From the NCBI RefSeq assembly GCF_002277025.1, contig NZ_NIWD01000009.1:242841-306840 (forward strand): 64,000 nucleotides of DNA, in the 5' to 3' direction. A program made the position numbers and the translations under genes. The notes under the pieces are model-generated. The model was not told the DNA's origin. It was given only the letters and a program-made list of their open reading frames with translations, and did no database searches. Below are positions 25,701 to 31,494 of this stretch, piece by piece. The DNA is from Sphingopyxis sp. GW247-27LB (lineage in GTDB: Bacteria > Pseudomonadota > Alphaproteobacteria > Sphingomonadales > Sphingomonadaceae). The number at the start of each line of letters is the position of its first letter. Position 1 is the first letter of the stretch.

Positions 25701-28047
25701 CGGCGGCGACATCCGGCTCAGCACCACCGGCTCGATCGACGCCAGCGTCAACGCGCTCGGCGGCTATCTCGACCCGAGCACCGACAATCCCGCGGCGGGC
25801 AACGCCTATCTCGACGCCGGCGGCAATATCGTCCTTGCGGACAGCAGCGCCGCCGACATGCTCGGCATCCGCGCTGGCGGCTCGGCGAGCGTGACAGCGG
25901 CCACCGCAGGCGAGGATGCGCTGGTCATCGCGGGGACGACCGCCAATCTGTCGGAGCTCAGTGCCGGCGACGACATCGACGTCCGCGCGGGCGGTGCGAT
26001 CACCGCGAATGATGTCCGCGCGACGGGCGACGGGCCCGACGGCTTCGCGCTTTTCTATTCGTCCGGATCGGGTTTCACCATCGGGCAGGGCGAAGGCAGC
26101 TCCAGCCTCGACGGGGCCGATATCGACCTCAATTCGTCGAGCGGTGCGATCAATGCGAGCGGGCTGTCGGCAGGCGACGATATCCTGCTGACCGCAGCGA
26201 CGGCGATCGCCGTCAACGGCGGCGGAACGCTGGGGCTCGGCGTCACCGGAGGCGACAGCAGCATCCGCACGCAAAGCGCGACCGCGACGCTCGGCAGCCT
26301 CAGCGCCGCCGACGACGTCGTGGTGAACGCAACCGGCGCGGTCGGCGTCACCGCCCCCCTCCTCGCCGGACGCGACATCGCGATCACTGCCGGCTCGGCC
26401 GATCTCGCGACGCTGATGACCCCCGCGGGCGACCGGGTCGACACGCTCCGCGCCGACGGCAATGTCGGCGTAACGGCGAGCGGCACGATCGATGGCGGCG
26501 CGATCACCGCAGGAGGCAATGTTGCGCTCGACGGGGCGACCGGGGTGACGGTCGACGCGATCGCCAGCCAGGGCGCCACCAGCCTGACGAGCGATGCGGG
26601 CGCGATCATGGTCGGTGCGCTCGCCTCGGGCGGCGCGGTCGACGCAAGCGGCGACAGCGTCGAGATCCGGGGCAGCGGCAGCCTCGTCTTCGCAAACCTT
26701 GTGACCGATGTCGGCGACGCCACGGTGCGGACCGACGGCGATCTGTCGGTCACGAACGGCGACGTCGCGGGGCTCGCCACGCTCGGCAGCGACAACGCGC
26801 GCCTGACGGTGACGGCGCTGACCGCGGGCGGCACCCGGCTCGAAGCCTTCGGCCCGATGGCGCTGACCAATGTCAGCGTCGACGGCGATATTTCGGTCTA
26901 CGGCCAGTCGGCGCTGCAGATCGACGGCGTCGTGACCGGCGAGTCGATCTCGATCGCCTCGACCGATATTTCGATCGGCTCCAATGCGCGCGTGGGCACC
27001 GCCGGCGTCACCGGAAGCCTGGGGATCACGAACAACGATAACAGCCGCCAGACCTTCATCGGCGGCGACGGCACAGGCAATGGCTATAATATCGACGCCG
27101 GCGAGCTGAGCCGCATCTATGGAAGCGACATCGCCATCCACGCGTCAGAGGTCGACACGTCGAACTTCCGCTTTATCGGCAGCGGCCCGCCCGATGTGGT
27201 GATCGACGATTTCACGATGACCGCGGGCGGTTCGACATCGAACCTCGGCGCGAACGGATCGCTGACGATCGACACGTCGGGAACGGCGCGGGTGATCGGC
27301 GACGTCGCGCTGACAGGCATGAGCGACGCCAATACGCTCAACATCCTCGCCGACGACTCGTTCGAAGTGGTTCTGGGCGAAGGTTCGATCCGGCTGTCGG
27401 GCGCCAGCAGCGATGCGCCAGCAGGAATGCTCCGCATCGCTTCGGAGGACGTCATCGTTGCGACCCTCGCGGCGATCGACGATGTCGCCGCCGCGACGAC
27501 GACCGACGCGATCGAGGAGCGGCTGGCGCAGAACGACGGGATCATAAGCGACGACGGCGCCCTGTACGCGGGCGGCATCAACGTCAGCGTCTTCAATGGC
27601 TTCTATGTCCAGAACAGCGGCGCGGGCACCGATTATGGCGAACGCCGCGGGCTGATCTTCGGCGCGGGCGGTCTCACCGTGAACACCGAAGGGTCGGGAA
27701 CACGGCTCGTCATCAACGGTGTCCACCTCGGCCCGCAGGGGCCGGTGACGGGGCTCGACACCATCCCGCTGCTGACCGTCAGCGATTTCGAGGAACGGTC
27801 GACCTTCAACGGCTGTGTGATCGCCAACACCGGCGCCTGCGTCGTGGTCGTGTTCCCGAACGAAAGCGGCTTCCCGGTCCAGGACGTCATCGAAGAGGAA
27901 AGCAACGACGACGATGGCGACGGCACCAGCCTGCCGACGGCGCTGATCACGATGCGCGCGATCGATCCGCTGACCGGTGAGCCGCTGCTCGACGATCCGG
28001 TGACCGGCGCGGGCAACGACGATCTGTGGACGCCCCCCGCCGAATAG
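19744..28047 (+). CDS. TpsA exoprotein with filamentous-haemagglutinin N-terminal domain
   Basis: This 2767-residue protein is the probable substrate of the upstream TpsB. A long signal peptide (basic IRQGRRRLLGSC, then a hydrophobic core to PAMAQV) precedes the TPS domain, about 50-330, with GSIWFYNAGGVLIGSTGVLN, the N(P)xG-type motif region of beta-helical exoproteins. A Gly-rich section, about 430-950, is full of GGTGG and GGNGG. Three homologous beta-helical modules follow (23206-26220). The tail holds Cys2691 and Cys2699 and an acidic EEESNDDDGDG stretch. No autotransporter barrel, VENN motif or toxin domain is seen, so a surface adhesin or matrix fibre fits best. ATG 19771 with GAGGA upstream is an equally good start. 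Confidence 0.9.
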   Translation: MTFASRTLAMRATSIPSPIRQGRRRLLGSCAIAASLAALAFGGPAMAQVAGTGQVVGGNVNGVISPPAAHGGAGPAGSTQVEVTGAQTIINWTPTDNAPTGGAIDFLPAGNTLEFYGPGQYTVLNRFTDASGGSIGRQVALNGTVNSYIGSRFATGGNAQGGSIWFYNAGGVLIGSTGVLNVGSLVLTANDIDTTGGLFGPGGEIRFRGAAGTSTVEIASGASVNAAYPGSALVAANPGGSYVALVAPRIVQNGIVTTDGSTAYVAAEQADIRINSGLFDINVLVGAQGGTVITHGGRTVGPAHQQGDTDQNRIYMVAIPKNNAVSMLVSGQVGYDEATTAQTEPDGSVVLSAGYNVNGGAIDTIPASGIAANITVHDVFFDNDTEAHASGAFVGQPLGQIPSGPPTTFLPVGPGLVAVDGNATFIGDASASLTVGNGGSGQTIGATGDLTLLSGGANGAPGSATVTINNGGTLVAGGTLTVSADGAFAAATGNGQGGTASFTQNGGVVSAGQIRLSANGLGDNDTGGGAGTGGAATMNLLGGTLNVVSLAVQADGIGGRGSDGTDDSAPLPTPASAGAAGQGGTAAITIGGTAAVTAENMQAHADGQGGDGGDFSAFAGIGGDAGAGASGTGGTATITVAVPTLSVGSLTASANGAGGNGGNVFASSSGGPSTGLGTGGTGGTGQGGIATIDTGIDIPAILTSNARGLGGNGGFGIAGGDGGSAIGGLAQFIVNDFDAGIGNMVVDASAQGGNGSIFSEAGEGGAGGNATGGTGRIEATGANGAVTLNQSQFVTGATGGTGGDGGAGFFATFPVGPAGGQGGDGTGGTLEIAASNGATVTLGSDSPGLVPLSSAGTGGTGGAGSYNGYVEGSIGGAGGNGGAGVGGTVRLLANGGTITSGTDTVAIDVAGTSGSGGTGGNGGGTGNDGAAGNQPATTGGRVIIEIAAGTSPGQINLGATNLTANGDNAGRIELRANGGGIAMASLNAQASGLADPTSNDTDTARAGIFLAANGGAITTGGDMTLTTGSSVGAYAGTDGTIGAGGALTITAGDQIDIRHDGRTGTAATIGADGNITATATNGISAATGSLIDAGGTLSLTASAGPIATDRLHGADIVLSSSGATTVEHAEADNDFIANAASFATGLNSIITGGDIDISAVGAVDLGNSTAGGYVSVLGQAIDFNAIDAGTTVSLYADGAAASGITGGDITAGGAISLTGQAINLSGTVQTPASLSAFTIDGDLAIGLADVAGNIGIFANGDLTGTYRAGGNVNLRATGNATVEADAAGTYLNPSGIPSEGYVFVDAAGNATLTDSSAATMLGVRSGGATSITGGSAGEDIFVLAGTTATLANLTAGDDLDVTSGGAMTISNAATLGTGADDRRVVYELGPSSGSAPPVMMLQIQSSTPDLSNATLSAPTATINAADVTAFSNLSTTAGGTVTGTGLLQSGLTTNISGSDLSLEAVTAGTDAILTATSGGVVATGAIAAGHDVTIGAPGNIAVAELDAGDDVRLDAGGTLSAGAAFAYGTGLDNESDGSNVVATSGGALGFSGDISAANGTTLTGASIAAQAIDAGGDITLTTTSGGSGAIGFTDASAGGDFRATGQSIAFASIDANAVDLIANGATAGAEGISGGAITADDDINLYGNSIVLTGLVQANEDMFATAFGDSVSFGTINAIGRVNIDADADINGTIRSTGNVTLNAGGNVTGSVRADGGGPDPDGFPYEGRLFVDAGGNVTLTDSAAASLFGVHGGGSVTITGATAGEDLFVNAGSTATLSGVTAGDDLTVEAAGAISVTNSGTTGAGADEREIFYAACCSNPLFFVLQTTDVDPDGSNVALTSSAGNIVASDISAFNALTANAAGTLSGTGLLQAGSDIQLIAAGAVNIADADAGNSLTIDAASIGFDDLSAGDSAGLFATGAVAGGTITAGADIQISGASIAVAGVQSDGSLNAQANGGGVAIAQADIAGFVDVTATGTIGGAYTAGGDIRLSTTGSIDASVNALGGYLDPSTDNPAAGNAYLDAGGNIVLADSSAADMLGIRAGGSASVTAATAGEDALVIAGTTANLSELSAGDDIDVRAGGAITANDVRATGDGPDGFALFYSSGSGFTIGQGEGSSSLDGADIDLNSSSGAINASGLSAGDDILLTAATAIAVNGGGTLGLGVTGGDSSIRTQSATATLGSLSAADDVVVNATGAVGVTAPLLAGRDIAITAGSADLATLMTPAGDRVDTLRADGNVGVTASGTIDGGAITAGGNVALDGATGVTVDAIASQGATSLTSDAGAIMVGALASGGAVDASGDSVEIRGSGSLVFANLVTDVGDATVRTDGDLSVTNGDVAGLATLGSDNARLTVTALTAGGTRLEAFGPMALTNVSVDGDISVYGQSALQIDGVVTGESISIASTDISIGSNARVGTAGVTGSLGITNNDNSRQTFIGGDGTGNGYNIDAGELSRIYGSDIAIHASEVDTSNFRFIGSGPPDVVIDDFTMTAGGSTSNLGANGSLTIDTSGTARVIGDVALTGMSDANTLNILADDSFEVVLGEGSIRLSGASSDAPAGMLRIASEDVIVATLAAIDDVAAATTTDAIEERLAQNDGIISDDGALYAGGINVSVFNGFYVQNSGAGTDYGERRGLIFGAGGLTVNTEGSGTRLVINGVHLGPQGPVTGLDTIPLLTVSDFEERSTFNGCVIANTGACVVVVFPNESGFPVQDVIEEESNDDDGDGTSLPTALITMRAIDPLTGEPLLDDPVTGAGNDDLWTPPAE
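21070..22570 (+). repeat. Gly-rich coding repeats in tpsA (GGTGG/GGNGG)
   Basis: Within the TpsA frame, codons for Gly-Gly-Thr/Asn-Gly-Gly recur many times, interspersed with short beta-strand-like segments such as ATITVAVPTLSVGSLTASA. At DNA level this gives many ggcggcaccggcggc tracts, prone to slippage and recombination. The frame stays open throughout, so it is a coding repeat and not an intergenic array. Confidence 0.8.
23206..24480 (+). repeat. TpsA module 1 of 3
   Basis: First of three related protein modules. Landmarks are ITGGDITAGGAISLTGQAI, YVFVDAAGNATLTDSSA, GGSAGEDIFVLAGTTA and GTGLLQSG. The same landmarks recur in order in the next two modules, indicating internal duplication. 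Confidence 0.75.
24505..25380 (+). repeat. TpsA module 2 of 3
   Basis: Second module: ISGGAITADDDINLYGNSI, RLFVDAGGNVTLTDSAA, GATAGEDLFVNAGSTA and GTGLLQAG match the landmarks of the first module in order. It also carries an unusual vicinal cysteine pair (YAACCSNP, near 25188-25205) absent from the other copies. Confidence 0.75.
25396..26220 (+). repeat. TpsA module 3 of 3
   Basis: Third module: GGTITAGADIQISGASI, NAYLDAGGNIVLADSSA and ATAGEDALVIAGTTA align with the other copies. It diverges after ITANDVRATGDGPDG, and no GTGLLQ-type end is seen. Confidence 0.7.
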
Positions 28048-28093
28048 GGGTTTCGGTTGACGGGGTGCCCCGGCGCAAGGCATGGGCGCGGCG

Positions 28094-29554
28094 ATGACCG
28101 ATGCCTCTGCCCCCGCGCCGCTGCGGCTGTTCAACAGCTTGACGCGCAGCCTGGAAGACTTCCGGCCCGTCCACCCCGGCGAGGCGCGCGTCTATTCGTG
28201 CGGGCCGACGGTCTACAACTATCCGCACATCGGCAATATGCGCGCCTATGTCTTCGCCGACACGCTGGGGCGCACGCTGTCGTTCAAGGGCTACAAACTC
28301 ACCCACGTCATCAACATCACCGACGTCGGCCATCTGACCGACGACGCCGACGCGGGCGAGGACAAGCTGGAGAAGGCGGCGGCGGAAAAGGCCCAAAAAG
28401 GTGAAAAAACGTCGATCTGGGACATTGCGCGCCATTATACCGAGGCCTATTGGGCCGACGTGAAGGCGCTCAATATTCGCCAGCCCGCGCACTGGTCGAT
28501 CGCGACCGACTATGTCCCAGCGATGATCGACTTCGCGAAAGCGATCGCCGACAAGCATTGCTACGAGCTCGACGGCGGCCTCTATTTCGACACCACGACC
28601 GTCGCCGACTATGGCCGCCTCGCCCGCCACGGCAGTGACGAGGGCGAGAGCCGCATCGACCCCGTCGACGGCAAGCGCCACCCCGCCGATTTCGCCATCT
28701 GGCGCAAGACCCCGACGGGCGAAAAGCGCCAGATGGAATGGGATTCGCCCTGGGGCCGCGGCGCGCCCGGCTGGCACCTCGAATGCTCGGTGATGTCGGA
28801 GGCGTTGCTCGGCTTCCCCTTCGACATCCATACCGGCGGCATCGATCACCGCGAGATCCATCACCCGAACGAGATCGCGCAGAACCAGGCGCACGGCTGC
28901 TCGGCCGACAGCGGCGCACGCCTGTGGATGCACAATAATTTCCTCGTCGACCGCAGCGGCAAAATGTCGAAATCGAGCGGCGAATTCCTGCGCGTGCAGC
29001 TTCTGATCGACAAGGGCTACCACCCCCTCGCCTACCGCCTGATGTGCCTGCAGGCGCATTACCGCAGCGAGCTGGAATTTTCGTGGGAAGGGCTCGGCGC
29101 GGCGCTGACGCGGCTGAAGCGGCTGGTGATGGCCGCGGCACCGGCCCGCGAAGCCGAAGCAGCGCCGGTGACCGACAACCGCCTCGCCGACCTGCTCGCG
29201 CGCTTCGACGCGGCGATATCCGACGATCTCAACACGCCCGTCGCGCTGACGCTGATCGAAGATGTGGCGGCGATGAAGAAGGTCGATGCTGGACAGAAGC
29301 GCGCGGCGCTCGAAACGATGGATCGCGTGCTCGGTCTCGAAATCCTGACCCTGTCGCGCGCCGACCTTCGCATCCGCCCCAAGGCCGCGACGATCACCGA
29401 AGCCGAAATCGAAACCGCGCTCGCCCGCCGCAAGGAAGCCCGCGCCGCCAAGGACTTCGCCGCCTCCGACGCGCTGCGCGACGAACTCAACGCCGCGGGG
29501 GTCGAGGTGATGGACGGCGACCCGCTGGGCTGGGACTGGCGGCTGGAGGCATAG
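28094..29554 (+). CDS. cysS: Cysteine--tRNA ligase
   Basis: CysRS attaches cysteine to tRNA-Cys. The 486-residue product (from ATG 28094, MTDASAPAPLRLFNS; an in-frame ATG at 28082 adds four residues) has the class I signatures: the zinc/HIGH region VYSCGPTVYNYPHIGNMR, the zinc ligands in GWHLECSVMS and the TGGIDHREIHHPNE segment, and KMSKSSGEF as the KMSKS loop. The C-terminal anticodon-binding domain is complete (ALARRKEARAAKDFAASDAL). It lies 46 bases after tpsA on the same strand, but there is no functional link. A palindromic repeat begins three bases after its stop. Confidence 0.97.
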   Translation: MTDASAPAPLRLFNSLTRSLEDFRPVHPGEARVYSCGPTVYNYPHIGNMRAYVFADTLGRTLSFKGYKLTHVINITDVGHLTDDADAGEDKLEKAAAEKAQKGEKTSIWDIARHYTEAYWADVKALNIRQPAHWSIATDYVPAMIDFAKAIADKHCYELDGGLYFDTTTVADYGRLARHGSDEGESRIDPVDGKRHPADFAIWRKTPTGEKRQMEWDSPWGRGAPGWHLECSVMSEALLGFPFDIHTGGIDHREIHHPNEIAQNQAHGCSADSGARLWMHNNFLVDRSGKMSKSSGEFLRVQLLIDKGYHPLAYRLMCLQAHYRSELEFSWEGLGAALTRLKRLVMAAAPAREAEAAPVTDNRLADLLARFDAAISDDLNTPVALTLIEDVAAMKKVDAGQKRAALETMDRVLGLEILTLSRADLRIRPKAATITEAEIETALARRKEARAAKDFAASDALRDELNAAGVEVMDGDPLGWDWRLEA

Positions 29555-29556
29555 TT

Positions 29557-29654
29557 CCCCTCCCGCTTGCGGGAGGGGTCAGGGGAGGGCATGTAGAGCC
29601 AACCCGCAGCGGACGACAGGCCCTCCCCCGGTCCCTCCCGCAAGCGGGAGGGGA
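29557..29654. repeat. Paired palindromic intergenic repeat (cccctcccgc type)
   Basis: Two near-identical palindromes, cccctcccgcttgcgggagggg at 29557-29578 broken here as cccctcccgc/ttgcgggagggg, and ccctcccg/caagcgggaggg at 29633-29654, bracket a 54-base spacer and fill the gap between cysS and the dehydrogenase gene. The right arm ends in gggaggggag, which sits 5 bases before the next ATG and so can act as its Shine-Dalgarno. Confidence 0.8.
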
Positions 29655-29659
29655 GATAT

Positions 29660-30598
29660 ATGACCATCACCGTCCTGTCCGGCCTGATCCGCCCGCTCGT
29701 CGAGAACCGCCTCCCCGACTGGGTCGAACCCCGCTTCTTCATGAGCAAGGAAGAAGCGATGGCGCTCGCCCCCGAAGCCGAGATCGGCTGGTTCGACATG
29801 TACGACAAGAAGGATATGGCGGCGGCGATCGAAGCGGCGACGAAGCTCCGATGGCTCAATTCGATCTATGCCGGGGTCGACGGCATGCCGCTCGACCTGC
29901 TGCGACAGCGCGGAACGGTCGTCACCAACGGCGCCGGGATCAACGCGATCACGATCGCCGAATATGTGGTGATGGGGATGCTGACCGTCGCCAAGGGCTA
30001 TCGCGACGTCGTCCGCGCGCAGGACCGCCGCGAATGGCTGCTCGATTCGCCGGGCAAGGTCGAGCTTTACGGATCGAAGGCGCTGCTGCTCGGCTATGGA
30101 GCGATCGGCAAGCTGATCGAGGAGCGGCTGAGGGGCTTTGCAGTCGACGTGACGATCGTGCGCCGGTCGCCGGGCGCGAACAGCCTGTCGCCCGACCAGT
30201 GGCGCGCGCGGCTCGGCGAGTTCGACTGGGTGATCCTCGCCGTTCCCGCGACGCCGGAGACCGACGGCATGATCGGCGCCGGAGAGTTGGCGGCGATGAA
30301 ACCGAGCGCGACGCTGATCAACATCGCGCGCGGCAGCGTCGTCGATCAGGCCGCGCTCGTCGCGGCGCTGAACGAGCAACAAATCGCCGCGGCCTTCCTC
30401 GACGTCACGACCCCCGAACCGCTCCCGGAGGGCGACCCGCTGTGGAGCCTCGACAACGCGCATGTCACCATGCACCTGTCAGGCCGCGCGCAGGACAAGA
30501 TGTTCGTCCGCGCGGCGGAGCGCTTCCTCGACAATCTGGGCCGCTGGCAGCGCGGAGAGCCCGTCGCGCCGCAGGTCGACCTGACGCTGGGCTATTAG
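29660..30598 (+). CDS. D-2-hydroxyacid dehydrogenase family protein
   Basis: This 312-residue NAD(P)-dependent oxidoreductase has the Rossmann motif ALLLGYGAIGKLIEERL. The three catalytic elements of the family are in place: Arg in LINIARGSVVDQAAL, Glu in DVTTPEPLPEGDPLWS, and His in HVTMHLSGRAQD. The N-terminal catalytic half carries LRWLNSIYAGVDGMP and the GAGINAITIAEYVVMGML helix. The family interconverts 2-oxoacids and D-2-hydroxyacids; the substrate (glyoxylate, hydroxypyruvate or other) cannot be assigned. The ribosome-binding sequence appears to come from the end of the adjacent palindromic repeat. Confidence 0.9.
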   Translation: MTITVLSGLIRPLVENRLPDWVEPRFFMSKEEAMALAPEAEIGWFDMYDKKDMAAAIEAATKLRWLNSIYAGVDGMPLDLLRQRGTVVTNGAGINAITIAEYVVMGMLTVAKGYRDVVRAQDRREWLLDSPGKVELYGSKALLLGYGAIGKLIEERLRGFAVDVTIVRRSPGANSLSPDQWRARLGEFDWVILAVPATPETDGMIGAGELAAMKPSATLINIARGSVVDQAALVAALNEQQIAAAFLDVTTPEPLPEGDPLWSLDNAHVTMHLSGRAQDKMFVRAAERFLDNLGRWQRGEPVAPQVDLTLGY

Positions 30599-30603
30599 AA
30601 GGG

Positions 30604-31452
30604 CTAGACCGGCCGCTCGGCCTTCAGCTCGCGCACCAGCGGCTGCAGCCGCTCGTCATATTTGGCGAGCATCGTGTGCGCGCCGGCATGGTCGTAGAAG
30701 CTGACGAGCTCGCGCCCGTTCCAGTGGTGGAGCGCATAGGCGGGGTCCTCGGCGACGATCATCGGGCGGTCGTCGGGTTGCTCCTCGTCGATCGGGCGGA
30801 GGTCCAGCGAAACCTGCGGCGCGATCGAGGAGCATATGGCAACGGTGCGGCCCTCCCAGGCGACGGTAACGCTGCGGTGGAGGTGGCCGCAGATCAGCCC
30901 GCGCACCTGGGGATGCCGCCGCACGACCGCGGTGAAGCGGTGAACCCAGGGTTCGTCGCTATGCGTGTTCATCCAGTCGATACCGCATTCGACCGGCGGA
31001 TGGTGCATCACGATATAGGTGGGCTTTGCCCTATCCTTCGCCAGTTCGGCCTCGAGCCACGCCGCGCGCGCCTCGCAATAGGCGCCGCCGTGGCGCCCCT
31101 CCTCGAGCGTGTCGATCGTGACCAGCCGCAATTCGGGGAGGTCGATGCTGTACTGGATGAAGCCGTTGCCGTCGTCGAAGCCGGGGAAATAGTCGCGGAA
31201 ATTGTCGCGCAGGTCGTGATTGCCGACACTCGGCCACACAGGAAAGGGACAGCGCGAAAAGGCGGTCGCGAGGCGGCGGTAGCTCGCGGGGTCGCCGCGA
31301 TCGGTGATGTCGCCGGTGGCGAGCAGCAGGTCGGGCCGGTTGGGCCCCTTCATCAGCACGTCGAGCACCTCGTCGAGGCGCTTGCGGTTATATTCGGCCG
31401 GATTGTCCGGATCGAAACCGATATGGATATCGGTGATCTGGGCGATCAGCAT
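30604..31452 (-). CDS. Class III cyclic-nucleotide phosphodiesterase (CpdA-like)
   Basis: The 282-residue metallophosphoesterase has every family motif: QITDIHIGF (DxH), LLATGDITDRG (GD), SVGNHDLRDNF (GNHD), YIVMHHPPVE (H) and LICGHLHRSV (GHxH). The order, spacing and length match E. coli CpdA, which hydrolyses 3',5'-cAMP using two metals. No signal peptide is present, so it is cytoplasmic. It starts 42 bases after the FHA/decaheme cytochrome gene on the same strand, so it may be the last gene of that operon. Since that operon encodes a protein with two cyclic-nucleotide-binding domains, a role in resetting the signal is attractive inference. Other nucleotide phosphates remain possible substrates. 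Confidence 0.88.
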   Translation of the reverse strand: MLIAQITDIHIGFDPDNPAEYNRKRLDEVLDVLMKGPNRPDLLLATGDITDRGDPASYRRLATAFSRCPFPVWPSVGNHDLRDNFRDYFPGFDDGNGFIQYSIDLPELRLVTIDTLEEGRHGGAYCEARAAWLEAELAKDRAKPTYIVMHHPPVECGIDWMNTHSDEPWVHRFTAVVRRHPQVRGLICGHLHRSVTVAWEGRTVAICSSIAPQVSLDLRPIDEEQPDDRPMIVAEDPAYALHHWNGRELVSFYDHAGAHTMLAKYDERLQPLVRELKAERPV

Positions 31453-31494
31453 CTCCGTCCCCTGCTCCGTGCCGGCGCGCCGGCCGGCCGATGA

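Noticed and set aside
19744-28047. Contact-dependent inhibition (CdiA-type) toxin reading of the large exoprotein
   Set aside because: No VENN motif, no C-terminal toxin-like domain and no small immunity gene follow; cysS comes next.
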